Positions 1 to 8,125 of a DNA stretch of 64,000 nucleotides are shown one piece after another. Positions within the stretch are counted from its first letter, which is position 1. The number at the start of each line of letters is the position of its first letter. Made by a program: the position numbers and the translations under genes. The notes under the pieces are model-generated. The model saw nothing but the letters and a program-made list of their open reading frames with translations, did no database searches and was not told where the DNA came from. The stretch comes from Barnesiella propionica (lineage in GTDB: Bacteria; Bacteroidota; Bacteroidia; Bacteroidales; Barnesiellaceae). The stretch spans positions 62,001 to 126,000 of the forward strand of contig NZ_JAOQJK010000003.1 of NCBI RefSeq assembly GCF_025567045.1, in the 5' to 3' direction.

Positions 1-289
1 GAAATAACCCCAAAAGGAACAGGGCATACGAAGGTCCCGATTCATTAATAATCTGGGTTATATAATAATAGAAATTATTTTTACATATATCGACCAGAGA
101 ACCGGAATCCCAGGGCATAAAATAATAATCGGCCGTCTTTATCTTAAATAGAATTTCCAGTATCGGTATAAGCAGGGCGAACGAGAACAAGGTCAGCACC
201 GCTGCCAGTATATTGAACAGGATATTAAGAATCAAATAATGTTTATACGGAGGGACAAAACGACGTAGTATCTTGATAAATTCTTTCAT
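1..289 (-). CDS. ABC exporter (MsbA-like), N-terminal part only
   Basis: This is the first ~96 codons of a minus-strand gene that runs off the left edge of the window. Reading from the ATG at 289, the protein begins MKEFIKILRRFVPPYKHYL, followed by a long hydrophobic segment (about residues 19-46) and a loop with a second membrane segment starting near the window edge. This is the usual beginning of the transmembrane domain of a fused permease/ATPase lipid exporter (MsbA/LmrA type), which flips lipid A core or other lipids across the inner membrane. The ATPase domain is outside the window, so the substrate and the half-transporter class are inference. A TAnnTTTG -7 element lies about 63 bases upstream of the start. 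Confidence 0.72.
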   Translation of the reverse strand, partial: MKEFIKILRRFVPPYKHYLILNILFNILAAVLTLFSFALLIPILEILFKIKTADYYFMPWDSGSLVDICKNNFYYYITQIINESGPSYALFLLGLF

Positions 290-351
290 ATATTACTCTT
301 GTTGATGATATGTTACCCGGCCGTCCGGCAAAACGGGATTATATATGGCTG

Positions 352-359
352 CAAATATA
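352..359 (-). promoter_or_regulatory. -7 promoter element for the ABC exporter
   Basis: The minus strand reads TATATTTG, an exact match to the Bacteroidota -7 consensus TAnnTTTG. It lies 63 bases upstream of the exporter ATG and would give a leader of about 55 bases. No convincing TTG at -33 was found at the expected spacing. The rest of 290-579 holds no gene; I saw no good -7 element for the rightward gene at 580. Confidence 0.5.
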
Positions 360-579
360 AACACATTTACCAACTTAATAAGAGATTCCCTCAAAAAAGT
401 GAAGGGTTCCTGAGCAACCGAAAATAATAAATGACAAAAAATGGGTAAGAATACTCTATTTTGCCTAAAATATGTGAATTATTGAGAATCATTTAAACCT
501 TATCCGGGAATTCAAGTCGTATAATACGTCTTCGAAAGGGAAGGAAGGCACCAGCATTATTTCTTCGTATTTATTAATT

Positions 580-3369
580 ATGAAAAGAATACTATTACTT
601 CTGCTCATTACGAGTATCATCGGCATACCGGTATCACTGGCACAAACCACTATTTCCGGAATGGTAAAAGATAAAAGCGACAACACCCCTTTGGAACAGG
701 TCGGCATACGGCTGCTATCGGTCAGGGACAGTACTCTCATAGCAGGTGCAACGACAAATAGAAACGGATATTTTACTCTCTCTCAGATAAAACCGGGCAA
801 CTATATCATCGCATTTACCTATATCGGATATAATACTTATTACAAAAATGTGAGCGCAAATTCACAATCTACTAAAAGAAACATCGGGATCATATATATG
901 TCTCCCAGCGACATAATGTTAAAAGAAGCCATCGTAACAGGTAAAAAAGCAGAAGTCGTAGTCAAGGAAGATACCGTAGAATTCAATGCCGATTCATATA
1001 AGACCCAGCCGAATGCCGTTGTAGAAGATTTGATGAAAAAACTTCCCGGGATAGAGATAGACAACGACGGAAAGATAACAGCAAATGGTAAAGAGGTAAC
1101 GAAAATACTTGTGGATGGTAAAGAATTTTTTGCCAATGACACGAAAGTGGCAACTAAAAACCTGCCGGCAGACATCATAGACAAATTACAGGTAGTAGAC
1201 CGTAAATCCGATTTGGCACGACTCACCGGAGTGGATGACGGAGAGGACGAAACCGTCATCAACCTGTCTATCAAAAAAGGGATGAAACAAGGCTGGTTCG
1301 GGAACGCAGAAGCCGGATACGGAACAGACAACCGGTATGTAGTAAATGCTATGGTCAACCGTTTCATCGGCGACAATCAGATCACCATACTGGGAAGTTC
1401 CAATAACACGAACAATATGGGATTTACCGATGGCGGAGGTATGCAGGGACGCCGGGGTAACTGGGGGATGAGCGGAGTAAACACATCTCATAATATAGGA
1501 ACCAATTTCAATGTGGGAAAAGAAGAGATATTCAGGATAGGTGGAGATATTATGTTTTCGGCGACAAACCAGATAGACCGGAGGCGCACCCAACGCCAAG
1601 ACTTATTCAAAGACAGCACCTCTTACAAAAACTCTGAAAGTTACAGTAATAACAAAAGCCGTAATCTCACAGCAAATTTCAGAATGAAGTGGGAGATCGA
1701 TTCTATGAACGTAATCGAATTCCGCCCGAACTTCCAATATAACCATTCCCAGTCTCACCAGAACGATACATCGCTGACAAGAGCCGGAGATGCCGACAGG
1801 ACTCCCGTAAACCGAAGTCTGAACAACGAAAATAACAAAGGACACGGTTACAATCTCTCGGGACGATTATCTTATAACCACAAATTCAAATCTAAATTAG
1901 GGAGGTCTTTCAGCCTGGATTTCCAGTATAGTTACAGCGATACGCGGGAAGAGGGATACAGCCAAAGCGAAAACTGGCTGTATCTCCTGAACAAAGATTC
2001 GGTGCTTAACCAAGATATAGAAGACCATATCTGGAAGAACAGTTACAGTGCCCGTTTGAGTTATACCGAACCCATAGGGAAAGGGCATTTCCTGACCTTC
2101 TCTTACCGTTTCCAGCAAACATTCAACAATGCCGATAAGCTGGCTTATAACGCTGATTCTTTAGATCTGTTCCTTATCAGGGACTACAGTAACAGTTTCC
2201 GGAACGATTTTACTACCCATTCTTTCCAGATAGGTTTCAAGACGGTTCGTCCCAATTACACTTATAATATAGGTATCACGGCAGACCCTTCGACCTCCAA
2301 ATCGGAAAACCTCATCGATAAAGATAAAACCATTCCGTCATATACGGTATTTAATATGGCTCCGTTTTTTTATTACAGATATAAACTGGATAAACGAACC
2401 AATATACGCATCGACTACCGGGGACGTACTGCACAACCATCCATGACGCAATTGCAGCCGGTTATTTCCGCAACAGATGCCATGCACCAGACTATCGGTA
2501 ACCCCGACCTGAAACCTTCGTATACCAATAACCTGAGATTAAGGTTCAATAATTACAACGAAGAAAAACAACGTTCGCTTATGGCCATGCTGTTCGGAAA
2601 CTATACTTTTAACAGCATCATCAATTACAGTACATACAACCAAACGACGGGAGGCCAGACGACCAGCTACAAAAATGTGAACGGCGTATGGAATGTTTTC
2701 GGAGTATTTATGTACAGTGCCCCCCTGCGAAATAAAAAATGGCAGTTAAATTCAGTCACACACATCCGTTATGCCAACGATATAGGTTATAACAACGGAG
2801 AACGAAACCGGGCCATATCTTTCAATCCGAGAGAGAATTTCGGTATCACCTACCGCAACGACTGGGCAGAAGCCGGTATCAGGGCTAATTACGGTTATCA
2901 GCTTACATCCAGCAGCATTCAGAAAAACAACAATAAGGAAATACACTCATACGGAGGTACATTTAACGGCAATATATATTTACCGTTCGGACTTAGCATC
3001 GGAACCGACCTCAATTACCAGGGCACTAAAGGATACTCAAACGGATATGATGAAAATTACTGGATATGGAACGCTCAAATATCCTACATGTTCCTGAAGA
3101 ACAAAAATGCAACCGTTTCTCTCAAAGTCTATGATATATTACAACAACGGAGCAATATACGCCGAACCGTTACGGGTAACTATATACAAGACGTGGAATA
3201 CAATACAATCAATAGTTATGGATTAATAACGTTCGCCTACCGTTTCAATGCATTTGGGAAAGGAGGAAACAGGAATAACGGAAACCGCCCCGGCGGCCCG
3301 ATGGATAATCCCAGAAGAGGCGGATTCGGCGGTGGCCATCCGGGTCCTCCTCCCGGCGGCCGATTCTAA
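580..3369 (+). CDS. TonB-dependent-receptor-like outer membrane beta-barrel protein
   Basis: A 929-residue outer-membrane protein. It has a signal peptide (residues 1-21, ending LAQ), a carboxypeptidase-regulatory-like beta-sandwich (about 24-110, starting TTISGMVKDKSDNTPLEQVG), and a plug-like segment (about 115-235; PNAVVEDLMKKLPGIEID, then KEVTKILVDGKEFFANDTK). A long barrel rich in alternating aromatic strands follows. This is the layout of the Bacteroidota 'outer membrane beta-barrel' family related to SusC but without a SusD partner. No SusD, sensor or enzyme gene is adjacent, so the cargo is unknown. Oddly, the barrel is followed by a Gly/Pro/Arg/Asn-rich tail of about 35 residues ending in GGRF. 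A bidirectional terminator closes the gene. Confidence 0.85.
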   Translation: MKRILLLLLITSIIGIPVSLAQTTISGMVKDKSDNTPLEQVGIRLLSVRDSTLIAGATTNRNGYFTLSQIKPGNYIIAFTYIGYNTYYKNVSANSQSTKRNIGIIYMSPSDIMLKEAIVTGKKAEVVVKEDTVEFNADSYKTQPNAVVEDLMKKLPGIEIDNDGKITANGKEVTKILVDGKEFFANDTKVATKNLPADIIDKLQVVDRKSDLARLTGVDDGEDETVINLSIKKGMKQGWFGNAEAGYGTDNRYVVNAMVNRFIGDNQITILGSSNNTNNMGFTDGGGMQGRRGNWGMSGVNTSHNIGTNFNVGKEEIFRIGGDIMFSATNQIDRRRTQRQDLFKDSTSYKNSESYSNNKSRNLTANFRMKWEIDSMNVIEFRPNFQYNHSQSHQNDTSLTRAGDADRTPVNRSLNNENNKGHGYNLSGRLSYNHKFKSKLGRSFSLDFQYSYSDTREEGYSQSENWLYLLNKDSVLNQDIEDHIWKNSYSARLSYTEPIGKGHFLTFSYRFQQTFNNADKLAYNADSLDLFLIRDYSNSFRNDFTTHSFQIGFKTVRPNYTYNIGITADPSTSKSENLIDKDKTIPSYTVFNMAPFFYYRYKLDKRTNIRIDYRGRTAQPSMTQLQPVISATDAMHQTIGNPDLKPSYTNNLRLRFNNYNEEKQRSLMAMLFGNYTFNSIINYSTYNQTTGGQTTSYKNVNGVWNVFGVFMYSAPLRNKKWQLNSVTHIRYANDIGYNNGERNRAISFNPRENFGITYRNDWAEAGIRANYGYQLTSSSIQKNNNKEIHSYGGTFNGNIYLPFGLSIGTDLNYQGTKGYSNGYDENYWIWNAQISYMFLKNKNATVSLKVYDILQQRSNIRRTVTGNYIQDVEYNTINSYGLITFAYRFNAFGKGGNRNNGNRPGGPMDNPRRGGFGGGHPGPPPGGRF

Positions 3370-3375
3370 AAAAGC

Positions 3376-3411
3376 AAAAGCACCTTCATCTGCAGAGATA
3401 AAGGTGCTTTT
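3376..3411. terminator. Bidirectional intrinsic terminator
   Basis: AAAAGCACCTT and AAGGTGCTTTT form a perfect 11-bp stem with a 14-base loop. It lies between the convergent barrel gene ending at 3369 and the LtaS-like gene ending at 3429. A and T runs on the two flanks let it serve both strands. Confidence 0.8.
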
Positions 3412-3428
3412 ACCTAACGATAAATTAT

Positions 3429-5408
3429 TTATTCTATCTTATCGGTCGTTTTTCCGGCCCTTACCAGACTCTCGGCAGCTTGCAGCATCGAAAAGCAATA
3501 ATCTCTCAAATAGGCGAACTCCCCATCGTTTTTCCGTTCTCCCGCAGCCACCAGTTTATTATTATCTTCAAGATAATAAAATTCTTGTTTGCTCTCGGGA
3601 GAATAAATATAGAAATGTTCGCGATCCCTGCATCCTATCATATTATCGGCCGTAAAGAACATACACGGACGTTCTTCATTCAACAAATCTACTCCGAAAT
3701 TATTCCGGACATAACTTATATTCAATAGCCCCAACAACGTAGGAGCAATATCTACTTGCCCTCCAAAACAATCCTTCTGTCCATTAGGAAGCAGACGGGA
3801 GTATATCATCAACGGTATATGATTATAAGATTGCGGCATTTCACAATCGGGATCACCCACTTTTTTACCATGATCGCCCACAAAAACAAAAATAGTATTA
3901 TCGAACCACGGTTGTTTCTCCGCTTCTTCCATAAACTTACCGATAGACCAGTCGGCATATTCCACTATCTGCATTTCAGGGTCTTTGCTGTGCGGATGGA
4001 AATAAGAAGGGATCACATAGGGAGGATGATTACTTATAGTAAGCAATGTCGCGAAAAAAGGAGACTTTCCGTCAGCTTTTTCATTCAGTACCGGAAGAGC
4101 ATACTCAAACAAAAAATCATCCTGTACTCCAAAACTATTAACGACTTTTTCTTTCGGATAATTTTCCTGTGAATATATTTCATCATAGCCGTTGGTACGG
4201 AGAAAAGCATTCATATTATCATACTGCGACTCATGCGTCATAAAGAACAGGTTGGTATATCCGTTATCCTTCAATACGGTAGGTAAACCCGAATAAAGAG
4301 GTATGACCGAACCTTTCATCGCGTTCCGCTTCATAATAGCTGGATATGAATAAAGCGTGGCATAAAGACCGTGATTCGTGTGAATTCCGGCTGAATAAAA
4401 CCGGTTAAAGCTCAATGAATGCCGGTACAGACTGTCCAGATTGGGAGTCAGTCCCTGTGTTTGTCCAAACGCTGCCATAAAATTAGCCGACATGGATTCC
4501 ATAAATATCAACACAACGTTCGCTTGCAAAGGTTTTCCAGAAGCATCTATTTTACGCATCAACGGATAGTCCGGATAAAAACTGCTAACGGCCAAGTATT
4601 TACACACCTTCTCTATCGCTTCTTTCTCGGGCATCAATGACAAATAACGATTCTCGGCCCTCCGGTCATCCAATGTACTGTTCAATAAATTGAATGTAGG
4701 ATTAATACCCAGTTGGTTCAGGAACGGATCGTTGCAATAATATGCAGCACTTACTTTAATGGGATTATAACCTGTACGTCCCCTTATGCCGAAAACACAA
4801 AGACCGATAAGGAAAACGGAACAAATAAACTGGGTTCCCAAAATGACAGGCCGCACTCTTGGGACAGATGTGATCCTATCTATACGTTTAAAATATAACC
4901 TCTTCTCCCACAATGCTATAAACACAAACCCCACGGATGTTATTAAAAAATAAAGAATAGGAAGATAAAAGGAGGATTCACCGAATATCATTCCGAAGGT
5001 CGTTCCTCCATAATCCATCCAATTAAAAATAGATGAATTTATATTTTTGAAAAAATATTCGAAATAAGGAATATTGGCAGCCGATACCGCAAAAGTTACA
5101 GCATACATTACCATAAAATAGACCGATATTCCGGCATACAGTCTTTTACCGTAATATTGAAACAAGGAAGCTACACACGCGACAACGAGCGGAAGCAGCA
5201 ATATATAGCACCCAACCACATTATCGAACCATATTCCACGAACAAAAGCTATTGATTGCAGCCATCCGTCATGCCTGAATTCCGGAATAATACTATGATA
5301 ATTTTCTATAAAAGTAATCAGGCGGAACAACGTCAGCAGGACAAGTCCCGAAACATGCAAAGACAACAAATAAAGGACAGAGAGTATAAACCTTTTCATG
5401 AACGGCAT
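3429..5408 (-). CDS. LtaS-like phosphoglycerol transferase / sulfatase-fold membrane enzyme
   Basis: A 659-residue protein with about five transmembrane helices in the first ~200 residues (MKRFILSVLYLLS, FDNVVGCYILLLPLVV, and others) and an extracytoplasmic alkaline-phosphatase/sulfatase-fold domain from about residue 280. Visible active-site motifs are NVVLIFMESMSANF (metal-binding Glu), the TNHGLYATLYSYPA segment carrying the candidate Thr nucleophile, and FVFVGDHGKK (Asp/His metal ligands). The family transfers phosphoglycerol or phosphoethanolamine groups to envelope glycans or lipids on the periplasmic face. Gram-negative members do not make true lipoteichoic acid, so the acceptor here is unknown. 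The gene is monocistronic and convergent with the barrel gene. The start could be Met1 or Met4. Confidence 0.85.
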   Translation of the reverse strand: MPFMKRFILSVLYLLSLHVSGLVLLTLFRLITFIENYHSIIPEFRHDGWLQSIAFVRGIWFDNVVGCYILLLPLVVACVASLFQYYGKRLYAGISVYFMVMYAVTFAVSAANIPYFEYFFKNINSSIFNWMDYGGTTFGMIFGESSFYLPILYFLITSVGFVFIALWEKRLYFKRIDRITSVPRVRPVILGTQFICSVFLIGLCVFGIRGRTGYNPIKVSAAYYCNDPFLNQLGINPTFNLLNSTLDDRRAENRYLSLMPEKEAIEKVCKYLAVSSFYPDYPLMRKIDASGKPLQANVVLIFMESMSANFMAAFGQTQGLTPNLDSLYRHSLSFNRFYSAGIHTNHGLYATLYSYPAIMKRNAMKGSVIPLYSGLPTVLKDNGYTNLFFMTHESQYDNMNAFLRTNGYDEIYSQENYPKEKVVNSFGVQDDFLFEYALPVLNEKADGKSPFFATLLTISNHPPYVIPSYFHPHSKDPEMQIVEYADWSIGKFMEEAEKQPWFDNTIFVFVGDHGKKVGDPDCEMPQSYNHIPLMIYSRLLPNGQKDCFGGQVDIAPTLLGLLNISYVRNNFGVDLLNEERPCMFFTADNMIGCRDREHFYIYSPESKQEFYYLEDNNKLVAAGERKNDGEFAYLRDYCFSMLQAAESLVRAGKTTDKIE

Positions 5409-5507
5409 ATTTTAATACAGAAACAACTCTTTACCGGCCGTAACTTAATGTTATGTGAAACAAACAATGGAAAGGGATGCAAAACACATCCCTTTCTACC
5501 TACCGTA

Positions 5508-6815
5508 TTATTTATTCTGATTCATCAGAAAATGTTTAAACGCACCGAAATCAACAGGCATGGACAGACTTTGTTTGCTGCCCAGCATAAATTCCTGTAA
5601 GCGCAACGGAATAACGACCTGCGCTCCGGTAATGGATTCGACGGTTTCCAGAAATTTAGAAGGATGGGCTGTCTCCAGGAAAATTCCGGTCTCATCCGGC
5701 TGTAAACCTTCTTCCAAAGCCCGATATCCGCAAGTACCATGGGGATCCAACAAATACCCGTCCACTTTCAATACACGCGCCAGTGTTTCCCTTATCTGTT
5801 CGTCCGTATAACTTGCCCCACTCACATCTTTACAGATGGCCTCGTACGAGCCATACAGGTCGAGTACCCGGGCAAAATTACTGGGATCTCCCACATCCAT
5901 GGCGTTGGCTATGGTCGTCACGGAAGGGCGGGGCTCATATCTCCCCGTACGCAGATATTGCAAAAATATATCGTTGCGGTTATTAGCTGCGATAAAACGT
6001 TTTACAGGCAACCCCATACGTTTGGCAAAAAGACCGGCCGTAATATTTCCGAAATTCCCGCTAGGTACACTGAATACCAGGTTTTCAGGATCTTTTTGTT
6101 CTTTCGCCAGTTGTGCATATGCATAAAAATAATAAAAGGACTGCGGCAGGAAACGAGCGACATTGATAGAATTCGCAGAAGTAAGTTTAACAGCCTCGTT
6201 CAATTCTTTATCCAAAAACGCTTTTTTCACCAGTGACTGGCAGTCATCGAAAGTTCCGTCCACTTCAAGCGCAGTAATATTTTTACCTAAAGTAGCGAAT
6301 TGCATTTCCTGTATCTTGCTGACTTTATCTTTTGGATACAAAACATAAACTTTGATGCCGGGCACATCCAGAAAACCATTTGCCACCGCACTCCCCGTAT
6401 CTCCGGAAGTAGCTACCAGCACATTCACGGTTTGCCGGGATTCCCGGTTCATAAAATACCCCAGTAACCGGGCCATAAACCTGGCGCCTACGTCTTTAAA
6501 AGCCAATGTAGGACCATGAAACAGTTCGAGACTGTAGATACGGTCGCTCACCTTAACTAAAGGGATATCGAAATTAAGCGTCTCATCCACCAGTTTTTTC
6601 AAGTCACCGGCATCCACATCTTCTCCGAAAAAAGCTTCTGCCACTATAAAAGATATCTCGCGCAAAGACATTTCTTTCATATTATGAAAAAAGGCCGGAG
6701 GAAGCTGTTTGATAACTTCCGGCATATACAATCCCTTATCAGGAGCCAGTCCTTTAATCACGGCATCACGGAGCGATACGCTTTCCGAATTTTTGTTTGT
6801 ACTGTAATATTTCAT
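5508..6815 (-). CDS. thrC: Threonine synthase
   Basis: Converts O-phosphohomoserine to threonine using pyridoxal phosphate; cytoplasmic, last step of threonine synthesis. The PLP lysine sits in LELFHGPTLAFKDVGARF, and the phosphate-binding glycine loop is seen in VATSGDTGSAVANG; SVPSGNFGNITAG is a further family motif. The open frame extends upstream to 6872, but family members begin at MKYYSTN, so I chose the ATG at 6815, giving 435 residues, the usual length. If the upstream ATG were used, the gap to apgM would be only 12 bases. It is the last gene of the thrA-apgM-thrC operon. Confidence 0.95.
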   Translation of the reverse strand: MKYYSTNKNSESVSLRDAVIKGLAPDKGLYMPEVIKQLPPAFFHNMKEMSLREISFIVAEAFFGEDVDAGDLKKLVDETLNFDIPLVKVSDRIYSLELFHGPTLAFKDVGARFMARLLGYFMNRESRQTVNVLVATSGDTGSAVANGFLDVPGIKVYVLYPKDKVSKIQEMQFATLGKNITALEVDGTFDDCQSLVKKAFLDKELNEAVKLTSANSINVARFLPQSFYYFYAYAQLAKEQKDPENLVFSVPSGNFGNITAGLFAKRMGLPVKRFIAANNRNDIFLQYLRTGRYEPRPSVTTIANAMDVGDPSNFARVLDLYGSYEAICKDVSGASYTDEQIRETLARVLKVDGYLLDPHGTCGYRALEEGLQPDETGIFLETAHPSKFLETVESITGAQVVIPLRLQEFMLGSKQSLSMPVDFGAFKHFLMNQNK

Positions 6816-6884
6816 GTCATCTGTCTTTAATTCTTCATCCATATTCCTTTCGCCCTTTTCTTTTAGAAGCATACGGCGAATACT

Positions 6885-8105
6885 CTACCCTTCATTTTCT
6901 TTCCCCAAAAACGCCCGGATAAACTCATCTCCTTTTAATAAACCATACGAACCTCCCTCCACGCTATATTCATCATATACCTGCACGGCATCGGGTTCTA
7001 CTCCGGGTTTATAGATAATAAAAGGCACAGGGCTACTGGTATGAGTCCGCATACGGCAAGGCGTAGGATGGTCTGGTAAAAGAGCTATCGCTACCGGTTC
7101 ATCCATCTCATGCGTCGCCTCAATCAATCTTTTCAGGACACGACGGTCCAGATTCTCCACCGTCTTTTTCTTTAACAGGACATTTCCTTCATGTCCGGCC
7201 TCGTCACTCGCTTCTATATGCAGGTAAACAAAATCATGGAACCTGAGTGCCTCAATGGCTGCTTCTACCTTACCTTCGTAATTTGTATCGTACAATCCGG
7301 TAGCACCTTCTACAAGAACAGGAGTAAGTCCGGCATATACGCCGATACCCCGTATAAGGTCTACAGCCGAAATAACCACTCCGCTATTCAATCCGTAATG
7401 CTCGGACAAAGTTTTCATTTTCGGTTTATATCCCGGAGACCACGGCCATATGCTATTCGCCATATCCTTGCCTTCGGCTTTGCGTTTCAAATTTACCGGG
7501 TGTAACGGCAATATTTCCTGCGAGCGACGTATGAGCATATTCAAACGTTCGGCGGTTTCCAAAGCTTCCGGGAGCAAAGATTTTATCATTACTTTATCCG
7601 CCGGCGTACCCGGGACATCATGGGGAGGGGTGCAGTCCAACTGTTTATTACCTCCTTTCACTTTAAGCAAATGCCGGTATGAAACCCCATGAAAGAAATT
7701 CACATCTTTTCCTCCCAGTTCCTCTTGCAGATATCCGATTAGTTCCGCCGATTCCTCACTTGAAATATGCCCGGCCGAATGATTCTTTATAATTCCGTCT
7801 TCGATGCAGATGAGATTACACCTCATCGCCATTTCTCCCGGAGCGATATCGACCCCCATACTGGCAGCTTCTAAAGAGCCCCGGCCTTCGAATACCTTGT
7901 CCAGATCATATCCGAGCAAAGCCATATTAGCTATTTCACTACCGGGAGCATACCCTGCAGGAACCGTTGTCAGACGACCGCAACGGCCATGAGCTGCCAA
8001 CCAGTCCATAGCCGGCGTCTCCGCAGCCTGTATCGGCGTTTTGTTTCCCAGCATTTCGATAGGCTCGTCGGCCATCCCGTCTCCCAATACTATTATATAT
8101 TTCAT
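6885..8105 (-). CDS. apgM: ApgM-type cofactor-independent phosphoglycerate mutase homologue; probable homoserine kinase
   Basis: About 406 residues of the alkaline-phosphatase superfamily, 2,3-bisphosphoglycerate-independent ApgM branch. MKYIIVLGDGMADEP carries the first metal site, GSEIANMALLGYD the nucleophile serine region, and HIEASDEAGHEG and ALLPDHPTP the remaining metal ligands. The frame opens at a TTG (8129) overlapping the thrA stop, but the ATG at 8105 has a purine-rich AGAGAGG just upstream and matches family starts. It lies between thrA and thrC, exactly where homoserine kinase (ThrB) is missing. Members of this subfamily in Bacteroidota and elsewhere are thought to act as homoserine kinases. 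That role is inference from context; phosphoglycerate mutase activity remains possible. Confidence 0.85.
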   Translation of the reverse strand: MKYIIVLGDGMADEPIEMLGNKTPIQAAETPAMDWLAAHGRCGRLTTVPAGYAPGSEIANMALLGYDLDKVFEGRGSLEAASMGVDIAPGEMAMRCNLICIEDGIIKNHSAGHISSEESAELIGYLQEELGGKDVNFFHGVSYRHLLKVKGGNKQLDCTPPHDVPGTPADKVMIKSLLPEALETAERLNMLIRRSQEILPLHPVNLKRKAEGKDMANSIWPWSPGYKPKMKTLSEHYGLNSGVVISAVDLIRGIGVYAGLTPVLVEGATGLYDTNYEGKVEAAIEALRFHDFVYLHIEASDEAGHEGNVLLKKKTVENLDRRVLKRLIEATHEMDEPVAIALLPDHPTPCRMRTHTSSPVPFIIYKPGVEPDAVQVYDEYSVEGGSYGLLKGDEFIRAFLGKENEG

Positions 8106-8125
8106 AGGCGCCTCTCTTTCTTTTT

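Noticed and set aside
470..497. Fur box upstream of the barrel gene at 580
   Set aside because: The stretch ATTATTGAGAATCATT resembles part of a Fur site, but it matches only partly and no iron gene context supports it.
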